Below are positions 1 to 5,546 of a DNA stretch of 5,826 nucleotides, one piece after another. The DNA is taken from contig CAZCOH010000087.1 in assembly GCA_964500645.1 (NCBI GenBank), positions 1 to 5,826 of the forward strand, in the 5' to 3' direction. The notes beneath the pieces were generated by a model that saw only the letters and a list, made by a program, of their open reading frames with translations, made no database searches and had not been told where the DNA came from. Position numbers and translations under genes: made by a program. Position 1 is the first letter of the stretch. Each line of letters begins with the position of its first letter. The stretch is from CAYFIW01 sp964500645 (GTDB taxonomy: Bacteria > Chloroflexota > Dehalococcoidia > Lucifugimonadales > UBA826).

Positions 1-603
1 ATCGCCAAAGGGATCACTTAAAGGGCCTTCGTACATTACGACTCCACTAACAGAAATGGCTGAAAGAACCGAGGGAGTTGCAGTCGGTACGGGCGTCATC
101 GTCGCTACAGGGGTCGCAGTGGGGACCGCCGTAGGGGTTGGGATAGGAGTCTGAGTCGGAGTTGCTGTCGGCTCGGGGGTCGGAGTCGGCAAAGCAGGGA
201 AAGTTAAATCAAATCCCCCCATAATCCTAAACGAAGGAGAAATAATAAATCTATCCATCTGGGAAGCAACCACAAGCCCATCATAATAAAAGACAACGTC
301 CTGTCCCACATAAGTAGAATTAGGAGGACCCACGGTTACCGTATAGTTACCATTGAGTACTATTCCACCATCTGAAACGAAGTCCCCTATCCTCACGGTA
401 ATACACCCCGAAAGACAACGATTCCTAACTCCTTCCTGCTTAATCACACTGTCGCCGGGTACGCTCCCACCGACCGAGATCGCACCAGAATACAATGAGG
501 GATTAGGGGGCGGTGAACCTCCCGTTGCCTCCACCACGTTTCCTATACCCACTAACATCACAAAAGCCAAAGAAGCAAAAACAATCAAACTGGCTCTACG
601 CAT
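1..603 (-). CDS. Secreted protein with beta-rich N-terminal domain and Pro-Thr linker (5' part only)
   Basis: This is the first 201 codons of a gene that continues past the left edge with no stop in the window. The ATG lies 5 nt after a GGGAG ribosome site (609..613). Residues 1-27 form a signal peptide: MRR, a hydrophobic core, then VEA at the likely cleavage site, so the product is exported. Residues 30-136 look like a small beta-sandwich domain ('YSGAISVGGS', 'YTVTVGPPNSTYVGQDVVFYYDG', 'FDLTFP'), with a Cys63-x3-Cys67 pair. A domain of this style just before a PT linker is familiar to me from Chloroflexota extracellular proteins, but I cannot name a family. Residues 139-177 are the Pro-Thr linker, and residue 179 onward begins a second domain (SAISVSGVVMYEGPLSDPFG) cut by the edge. 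It lies 94 nt downstream of the large secreted protein on the same strand, with a terminator between them. The function is unknown; a surface or secreted role is the safe reading. Confidence 0.8.
   Translation of the reverse strand, partial: MRRASLIVFASLAFVMLVGIGNVVEATGGSPPPNPSLYSGAISVGGSVPGDSVIKQEGVRNRCLSGCITVRIGDFVSDGGIVLNGNYTVTVGPPNSTYVGQDVVFYYDGLVVASQMDRFIISPSFRIMGGFDLTFPALPTPTPEPTATPTQTPIPTPTAVPTATPVATMTPVPTATPSVLSAISVSGVVMYEGPLSDPFGD
73..189 (-). repeat. Degenerate Pro-Thr repeat encoding an extracellular linker
   Basis: These 39 codons are almost entirely Pro and Thr with Ala, Val and single Glu, Gln, Ile and Met residues (pattern PTPTPEPTATPTQTPIPTPT and onward). The unit VPTATP occurs twice, at residues 160-165 and 172-177, with different synonymous codons. 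Such linkers are extended, protease-resistant spacers between secreted domains and are often O-glycosylated; glycosylation here is inferred only. Confidence 0.8.
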
Positions 604-623
604 AAAGACTCCCTACTCCTACA

Positions 624-667
624 TTAAAAAAGAAGGCCCCCCTCTCCAGGTATTGGAGAGGAGGGCC
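624..667 (-). terminator. Strong rho-independent terminator after the large surface-protein gene
   Basis: On the minus strand a 14-bp stem (arms 654..667 and 635..648) has one G-U wobble and closes a 5-nt loop (ATACC). It is followed at once by TTCTTTTTT (634..626). The stem is very G/C-rich. It begins 31 nt after the TAG stop at 698..700, the expected place for the end of that transcript. Only 20 nt separate the end of the T-tract from the ATG of the next secreted-protein gene, so the hairpin also sits in the leader of that gene and may attenuate read-through. Confidence 0.92.
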
Positions 668-697
668 CACCACATCGGCATCAGAGCTAAAGTAGCT

Positions 698-3600
698 CTA
701 CGGTACTAATGTACCTGCCTTGCTGAGGAATACCCAGTAACCTCTACCAATAACTATGCTGGTATCAGCGCCAGTTGTAGGTATGAAACTACTGAAGGCA
801 TCGCTTGCTGTATCGAACCCATAGGCCCTTGTCCAATCCAGTCCAGTGAAGTAGGTATCGCTATCTAGCGTACTAGCTACCGCACCACCCGTAATCGAAA
901 CCGCAGGTACTAAGTTCCAACCCTTGACCAATGCGATCGCGGGAGGTAGTTGCTGAGACCCACCGGCATAGCCAGGGATATCAACCTTGATTGGGTCGTC
1001 ATTTGTGGTGTGAACCCAGTAGCCTCTGTCTGCATCAATCGCAGCCAAAGTACCAACCAAATCTCCACCAGAATCCCTGACAGCCGTCAACCATCCACCT
1101 GGAACAGTTGGGTCATAGGTTAAGACTGTATCCACCTGCGCATTTGTTATCACAGAGTTGATAGCAGTATCGGAAGGTGTCCCTGGCAAGGAAACAAGGT
1201 TCCAACCCGGTAACAAACTGATACTTGTCTTAGACCTTTCCTTAATCGTGAACTTCGCCGACTGATCTGTCTTCTCGTTTCCTGCAGCATCCTGTGCGCT
1301 CACCTTAAAGGTGTAATCGCCGAAAGCAAGGTCTGAGGCAGGCCTGTAGAAGAAATCCTTATTATCGGTTGTGCTCATATTAGCAAGTATGTCGGTAACT
1401 GTTCCGTCCGGATCCTCTAAGGTAGCAGCAGTCAGCGTGACTGTTGTATTAGTGTCTCCGGCGTACTCATCTTCATCCCAGGTCACGCTTATGAAAGGTG
1501 TCCTGTTCTCGGTACTTGAACCATCTGAAGGTGTGAAAGCCGACGCTGTAGGTTTGCTTACGTCTACCTCGACAACCTGAGAGGCATCAACATAGTAGTA
1601 AGTAAACTTGACCGTGTCTGACGCTAGAACAGTCGAAGCTGCCCCCGTGAAAGCCACCGTAACTTCCTCCGTCTCACTCCAGTCGACAGCAGAAACGGTG
1701 ATGTCAACGGCCGTGCCATTTACAGTTGCAGTAATGGAGTCTGTAACAGTCCCATCTGCATCATGATCAGCCAAAGGCCATTTCTTCAAACCAATTGTTG
1801 CTGTTGTCGAAGTAGCAGCTAAGTTCGCAGCGATCTCAGCCGAGACATCTTCGTTTGTGACCTTTACTCCACCAGAATTACCTTCATTGTTGTTAACGTC
1901 TTTTGCCTGTACAACAAGTCCGTAGATACCAGTTGAAGAATAATCTGCCTGCTTTAAGGTCGCTTTACCTGCCGTTGGGCTCGTTAGAGTCACCGCTAGC
2001 TTGGCGCTGGTCACTGCTCCGCCAGAAGCACCGCCACCCGTAACAACCACACATGTGCAGCCATTCGCTACAGTCTCGCCGTTATCTTTCATGTTTTCAT
2101 CAGCAGAGAAAGTAAGTATTGCACTATCTTTCTCGGCCAGTAGAGCTACATCCACGGCTACCCCGGAAACTGTTGGATTTACTCCATCAGTTGTGTTGGT
2201 CACACTGTCAGCGATCGCGTCCGTAGCAGATCCACTTCTGTCGGTGCCACTACCGGTGTAACCAGAAGGTGCGTCGACTAATTCGTTACCTTGAACGTCC
2301 GTGACACTGCCGACAAGCTTAATGTCAGGCTTGGCAGAAGGAGCAAGATCCGTGGCCATATTTAGATAGACCAATCTATCAGTAAATTCTTTCTTACCGC
2401 CAAAACTTACGGAAGCAGGGGTCACCCCTCCGACCGTGAAGTCACTGGCCGTAACGCTAGCCTGGTCTAAAGACTCATCGAACACTAGCTTCACACTGTT
2501 GGCTGCCGCAACATCCCCGCTTGTTAGCGAAGCGGTTCCCGTCTTGTCAGCATCCCAGCCCTTACCTGCCAATGCAGACTGAAGGTCAGGGGCAGTGGTG
2601 TCTATTGTTACTTCGGCATCTGTACCGTCAACCGTCTTGCTGTTACCAGCCTTGTCGGTCGCGGTTATTGAGTAGGAGAACTTGGTGCCGTGCCAAGTAC
2701 CCGAGGTACTTGTAGATACGGTAGTCCCCACTACGTTGAATCCACCGCCTGTCCTGGTAGCTGCGCTACAATCTGAGTTAGGCGTGGAAGCATCAGTCCA
2801 TTTAGCAGTCAGACTTCCTAACTGAACAGTAAAGCCCATTTCTGAGCTTGTAAGTCCAGTGTAAGCATGCTCAGCCGCTGCAACCGCACAACCATTTACC
2901 AAAACTGTCACATGCGACAGAGGCGTGGTTGAAGTGAAGCCTGACGCCGAGTCAGAGACCGAGAAGGACATTGACGGAGTTGTATCGTTGGTCTTCGTCC
3001 CATCTGCAGGAGATGTAACCGTGATCGTAGGATCAGAGTAATCAATCGTTGCAGTAGTGGAATCTATTACCGTTGCACTGTCCGTAGTGTCTGTACAACT
3101 GTCACCACAACCATAGTAAGTAACAGTCAAGGTGTCTCCGTCCTGTACCCATACAGAAGAGTCTCCAGAGGCGGTGGCACCTGCATCATCACTAATGATC
3201 ACAGAACCAGTGTAGAAGTCTGCCTGGTCATCTGGAGTCGAATTACCTGAAGCTGTTACCTCAGAAATCGATATCCATTCCCCAGCGCTATCGGAGCTAC
3301 TGGTGACTTTGGCTATCTTCTGTCCAGTCGTAGAACCGTCATAGGTGTCAATGACATGGTAGTCATATGTAGCTACAACCTTTGAACCATTAGCGACATC
3401 GAACAGGTTGCTGAATGAACCTGTGTCTGCGCCAAGAGACACAAACATGGAGGCAGCGTCATCTGTTGCTGTTAGCGACGAAATGGTTGTGCTGGCCTTG
3501 TTTGTCGTACTAAAAGTAGAACCGGTGGAAGTCGCAACCACCCCGGCTGTTCCAGCGGACAATGTACCGGCATGGATACTCCATGTGGTACCAGCTGAAA

Positions 3601-3856
3601 TTGTCGACCCGACAGCATTCCAAGTAGTGGAAGCAGTTGGTGTCGTCTCTAGTCCTGTGTCCTTAATCCAGAAGGAGGCAGTTGAGGTGCCGGAACCAGG
3701 TGAGTAGTACGTAACTACATCTGCACTGGAGTCCATCCACTCAACCTTGTCTTCAGCCACAGTAGCGGCTTCGACCGGCTTGTCGGCGGTCCACTGCGTC
3801 ATTAGCAGCATAACCATCACCAAACCGATGCTGATGAACTTAATTGAATTCTTCAC
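698..3856 (-). CDS. Large secreted Ig-like multidomain surface protein (S-layer-like, 1052 aa)
   Basis: The start is GTG, 7 nt after a GGGGG ribosome core. Residues 1-30 are a signal peptide (MKNSIK, hydrophobic 7-22, VEA before the cut). The mature chain is rich in Thr, Ser, Ala, Asp and Gly and poor in Lys and Arg, like S-layer or adhesin-type proteins. Residues 31-270 are a beta-rich, Thr/Ser-dense region. Residues 275-420 are an Ig-like module with the 'TDKAGN' signature. Residues 450-525 hold 'SVKLVFDESLDQASVTASDFTV', which resembles SbsA/Big_5-type Ig domains. Residues 560-667 and 668-767 are further beta-rich modules, the latter with a DxDxDG loop at 697-706. Residues 768-873 repeat the first Ig-like module. 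Residues 878-955 and 973-1052 are two copies of a 'GWNLV...RGYWV' module that ends the protein. The six cysteines lie in three close pairs. I see no LPXTG motif, SLH domain, C-terminal membrane segment or enzyme motif, so how it is retained at the surface is unknown. It probably has its own promoter and ends at the strong terminator. An adhesin or other structural exoprotein is an equally fair reading. Confidence 0.85.
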   Translation of the reverse strand: MKNSIKFISIGLVMVMLLMTQWTADKPVEAATVAEDKVEWMDSSADVVTYYSPGSGTSTASFWIKDTGLETTPTASTTWNAVGSTISAGTTWSIHAGTLSAGTAGVVATSTGSTFSTTNKASTTISSLTATDDAASMFVSLGADTGSFSNLFDVANGSKVVATYDYHVIDTYDGSTTGQKIAKVTSSSDSAGEWISISEVTASGNSTPDDQADFYTGSVIISDDAGATASGDSSVWVQDGDTLTVTYYGCGDSCTDTTDSATVIDSTTATIDYSDPTITVTSPADGTKTNDTTPSMSFSVSDSASGFTSTTPLSHVTVLVNGCAVAAAEHAYTGLTSSEMGFTVQLGSLTAKWTDASTPNSDCSAATRTGGGFNVVGTTVSTSTSGTWHGTKFSYSITATDKAGNSKTVDGTDAEVTIDTTAPDLQSALAGKGWDADKTGTASLTSGDVAAANSVKLVFDESLDQASVTASDFTVGGVTPASVSFGGKKEFTDRLVYLNMATDLAPSAKPDIKLVGSVTDVQGNELVDAPSGYTGSGTDRSGSATDAIADSVTNTTDGVNPTVSGVAVDVALLAEKDSAILTFSADENMKDNGETVANGCTCVVVTGGGASGGAVTSAKLAVTLTSPTAGKATLKQADYSSTGIYGLVVQAKDVNNNEGNSGGVKVTNEDVSAEIAANLAATSTTATIGLKKWPLADHDADGTVTDSITATVNGTAVDITVSAVDWSETEEVTVAFTGAASTVLASDTVKFTYYYVDASQVVEVDVSKPTASAFTPSDGSSTENRTPFISVTWDEDEYAGDTNTTVTLTAATLEDPDGTVTDILANMSTTDNKDFFYRPASDLAFGDYTFKVSAQDAAGNEKTDQSAKFTIKERSKTSISLLPGWNLVSLPGTPSDTAINSVITNAQVDTVLTYDPTVPGGWLTAVRDSGGDLVGTLAAIDADRGYWVHTTNDDPIKVDIPGYAGGSQQLPPAIALVKGWNLVPAVSITGGAVASTLDSDTYFTGLDWTRAYGFDTASDAFSSFIPTTGADTSIVIGRGYWVFLSKAGTLVP
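701..1225 (-). repeat. Tandem duplicated C-terminal module of the surface protein
   Basis: Two copies of about 80 residues end the 1052-aa protein. Copy 1 (residues 878-955) starts 'SISLLPGWNLVSLPG' and reaches 'RGYWVHTT'. Copy 2 (residues 973-1052) starts 'AIALVKGWNLVPAVS' and reaches 'RGYWVFLS'. The distance from the GWNLV glycine to the RGYWV arginine is 60 residues in copy 1 and 59 in copy 2, which supports a true duplication despite low identity between the anchors. A short Gly/Gln/Pro linker (GYAGGSQQLPP) joins them. The terminal position suggests a role in surface attachment or secretion, but that is inference. Confidence 0.75.
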
Positions 3857-3863
3857 TATCTTA

Positions 3864-3870
3864 CCCCCTT
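3864..3870 (-). promoter_or_regulatory. Ribosome binding site that decides the GTG start of the surface protein
   Basis: The minus strand reads AAGGGGG, then 7 nt (TAAGATA), then GTG. No ATG in this frame is better placed: the next Met codons lie inside the signal-peptide hydrophobic core, where a start would remove the basic n-region. The purine-rich site and the intact signal peptide together fix the GTG as start. Confidence 0.75.
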
Positions 3871-3885
3871 AATGGTGCGGGTTCT

Positions 3886-3918
3886 ATTTTATAAATACCT
3901 ATATACCGAATAAATCAA
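3886..3918 (-). promoter_or_regulatory. Weak candidate proximal promoter for the surface-protein gene
   Basis: The minus strand carries TTGATT (3918..3913) and, 19 nt on, TATAAAAT (3893..3886) in a very A/T-rich setting about 30 nt before the GTG. The spacing is long and the -35 imperfect, but the position is right for a short leader. Confidence 0.3.
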
Positions 3919-4009
3919 AATCTATTTACCCTTACAACGGACAGGAAATAAATCCCCAATAGTAGTTTTGCAACGAGCAACACTACCCTCCGTGCAAAGG
4001 GCCCTATGT

Positions 4010-4039
4010 TTTGTACACTACGCCTCTTCCTATTGTCAA
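4010..4039 (-). promoter_or_regulatory. Candidate second promoter for the surface-protein gene
   Basis: A second perfect TTGACA (4039..4034) is followed by 18 nt and TACAAA (4015..4010; four of six matches to TATAAT). The -10 is weaker than in the distal candidate, so this may be a chance match. Initiation near 4003 would give a leader of about 145 nt. Confidence 0.3.
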
Positions 4040-4150
4040 GGCTAAATCACCCTTTTCTAGTCAGTTTACCGACAGTAATCCAACTTTACTTTCTGCAGAT
4101 CCACGCATGTAAACGTCCCAACCCCATCGACTATAAGAAATGTCACGGAA

Positions 4151-4180
4151 AATATAATGTAGACAATTTTTTGTTGTCAA
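4151..4180 (-). promoter_or_regulatory. Candidate sigma-70-type promoter, distal, for the surface-protein gene
   Basis: The minus strand has a perfect -35 hexamer TTGACA (4180..4175), an 18-nt spacer, and a -10 hexamer TATATT (4156..4151; five of six matches to TATAAT). Initiation near 4144 would give a leader of about 290 nt before the GTG at 3856. It is the best promoter match in the spacer and lies about 60 nt past the rho stop. Confidence 0.5.
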
Positions 4181-4239
4181 TAAGAATTTACACCATAATT
4201 TGTTAACTGCTTTTAAAATCACCATCAATTATCTCAAAT

Positions 4240-5505
4240 TTACGACTCTTTACCAAGTGCGCTCAAAAACTCGCCATTATTTTTAGTCTTCCTCATTCGC
4301 TCAAGCAGTTTTTCAATAGCTTCCGACGCATTGGATGAGTCAGAATCGATCATACTGATCATCCTTCTGAGAAGCCAAACTTGCTTTAAGGTCCCCTCGC
4401 CAAGCAGAAGCTCCTCTCTCCGAGTTCCACTTTTATATATATCTAACGCTGGAAATGTCCGACGTTCTGCCATTCGCCTATCCAGATGAACTTCCATGTT
4501 CCCCGTGCCCTTAAACTCTTCATAGACAACATCGTCCAGCCGGCTCCCTGTATCGACCAAGCAAGCTGCCAGTATTGTTAAACTTCCACTTTCCTCCGTG
4601 TTTCTTGCCGCTCCGAAGAATTTCTTAGGCGGATACAGGGCAAGAGGATCCATACCTCCTGACAAGGTTCTACCGCTACTAGGGACAGCCAAATTGTAGG
4701 CTCGCGTAAGTCTAGTGATGCTATCCAGGAGTATGACAACGTCTTCCCCTGCTTCAACGAGGCGTTTTGACCTCTCGAGAACGAGCTCTGCAACTCGACA
4801 ATGATCTTCAACAGGTTCATCAAAAGTAGAGCTATAAACCTCCCCCTTGATTGAACGCTTCATATCCGTTACTTCTTCAGGTCTTTCACCTATCAAAGCA
4901 ACCATAATATGTATATCTGGAGCATTTTCCGTTATGCCATGAGCTATCTGTTTCAGTAAAGTAGTTTTGCCGGCCTTGGGCGGAGAAACAATCAGACCGC
5001 GTTGACCCCTCCCAACAGGTGACATGATATCCATAAGACGTGTCGATAACTCTTTCGCCTCAGTTTCAAGTATTATCATTTCTTCCGGAAATATTGGGGT
5101 CAGGCTTTCAAATTTAGGTCTATTTCGGGAAGAGTCTGCGTCTATATCATTTACTTTCTCCACCTTCACCAACCCAAAATACCTCTCCCCTTCCTTTGGG
5201 GGGCGAACATTCCCTAAAACGTAGTCTCCTGTTCTAAGACTGAATCTTCTTATCTGAGATTGAGACACATATACGTCCCCAGAACCACGCTGGTCTCCAT
5301 TTTGCCTAAGAAATCCATATCCTTCATTTAGAATCGAAAGTATTCCAGTGGCATCAACGACCTCTTCATTATCTGTGTACACTTTAAACATCTTGCGGAG
5401 CAAATCCATTCTGCGGGGATTAGCCCCTTCATCTACAGCACCAGCTTCCACCGCAATATCCAACAGTTCCTGGTCACTTTTTTCTTGAAGTTCTGCTAAT
5501 CTCAT
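4240..5505 (-). CDS. rho: Transcription termination factor Rho
   Basis: Rho is a hexameric RNA helicase that uses ATP to pull RNA and end transcription in the cytoplasm. The 421 residues match the usual compact length (about 419 in E. coli), with no lineage-specific insertion. An N-terminal Rho_N helical region (residues 1-45) precedes the cold-shock-like RNA-binding domain with 'EGYGFLR' (61-67), 'DVYVSQSQIRRF' (77-88) and 'GERYFGLVKV' (106-115), the primary RNA site. The motor domain has Walker A PPKAGKT (175-181), the catalytic-Glu segment GERPEEVTDM (206-215), Walker B DVVILLDS (255-262), the Q-loop region LSGGMDPLAL (281-290), the R-loop EEFKGTGN (329-336) and the arginine finger in SGTRREEL (359-366). 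Positions equivalent to the bicyclomycin contacts (Arg208, Ser262, Lys332, Gly333) are retained, so it should be drug-sensitive by sequence. The ATG follows GAGGG by 6 nt and overlaps the stop of a small leader ORF, suggesting translational coupling. No terminator is evident downstream. Confidence 0.98.
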   Translation of the reverse strand: MRLAELQEKSDQELLDIAVEAGAVDEGANPRRMDLLRKMFKVYTDNEEVVDATGILSILNEGYGFLRQNGDQRGSGDVYVSQSQIRRFSLRTGDYVLGNVRPPKEGERYFGLVKVEKVNDIDADSSRNRPKFESLTPIFPEEMIILETEAKELSTRLMDIMSPVGRGQRGLIVSPPKAGKTTLLKQIAHGITENAPDIHIMVALIGERPEEVTDMKRSIKGEVYSSTFDEPVEDHCRVAELVLERSKRLVEAGEDVVILLDSITRLTRAYNLAVPSSGRTLSGGMDPLALYPPKKFFGAARNTEESGSLTILAACLVDTGSRLDDVVYEEFKGTGNMEVHLDRRMAERRTFPALDIYKSGTRREELLLGEGTLKQVWLLRRMISMIDSDSSNASEAIEKLLERMRKTKNNGEFLSALGKES

Positions 5506-5546
5506 TTTTTACCCTCAACACCTTGACCAATGACTAAAAAGCTCAT
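5502..5546 (-). CDS. Putative 14-aa leader peptide translationally coupled to rho
   Basis: On the minus strand, ATG follows an AGGGG ribosome site by 6 nt and encodes MSFLVIGQGVEGKK, then TGA. The TGA overlaps the rho start in an ATGA arrangement, and the rho ribosome site (GAGGG) lies inside the small ORF. A TGA in the same frame two codons upstream of the ATG closes it, so this is not the tail of a longer gene. Stop/start overlap of this kind normally means that ribosomes finishing the first frame restart on the second. E. coli rho also has a leader ORF (rhoL), but I see no sequence likeness, so any parallel is by position only. The peptide itself may have no function. Confidence 0.5.
   Translation of the reverse strand: MSFLVIGQGVEGKK

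Larger units (their letters stand above)
3857..4239 (-). other. Intergenic region between rho and the surface-protein gene
   Basis: This 383-nt A/T-rich spacer separates the rho stop from the next GTG start. No convincing intrinsic terminator for rho is present: the only small hairpin near its end (gacaa/ttgtc around 4162..4178) has no following T-tract on the minus strand. The stretch holds three promoter candidates pointing toward the surface-protein gene, two competing hairpins around 3967..4004, and a 22-codon hydrophobic ORF. A plus-strand 66-codon frame also falls here but looks spurious. I recognise no riboswitch or named RNA element. Confidence 0.6.

Noticed and set aside
353..709. 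Plus-strand 118-codon frame
   Set aside because: It lies antisense to the signal-peptide-bearing partial gene and runs through the terminator hairpin and the end of the large gene; its protein has no recognisable features.
1371..3707. Plus-strand frames at 1371..1580, 2001..2261, 2521..2715 and 3408..3707
   Set aside because: All are antisense shadows of the 1052-aa gene; the Thr/Ser/Ala-rich coding strand lowers stop frequency on the opposite strand.
4162..4178. Small hairpin gacaa/ttgtc as a rho-gene terminator
   Set aside because: Only 5 bp, A/T-rich, without a T-tract on the minus strand; it overlaps the -35 of the better-supported promoter.
4006..4206. Plus-strand 66-codon frame in the spacer between rho and the surface gene
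   Set aside because: An AAAGG lies shortly before its ATG, but the predicted protein has no recognisable domain, and the region carries minus-strand promoter candidates. Conservation of the frame in relatives would be needed to revive it.
4578..5224. Frames at 4578..4823 (minus) and 5024..5224 (plus) inside rho
   Set aside because: They overlap highly conserved Rho motifs in other frames and have no ribosome site or recognisable product.
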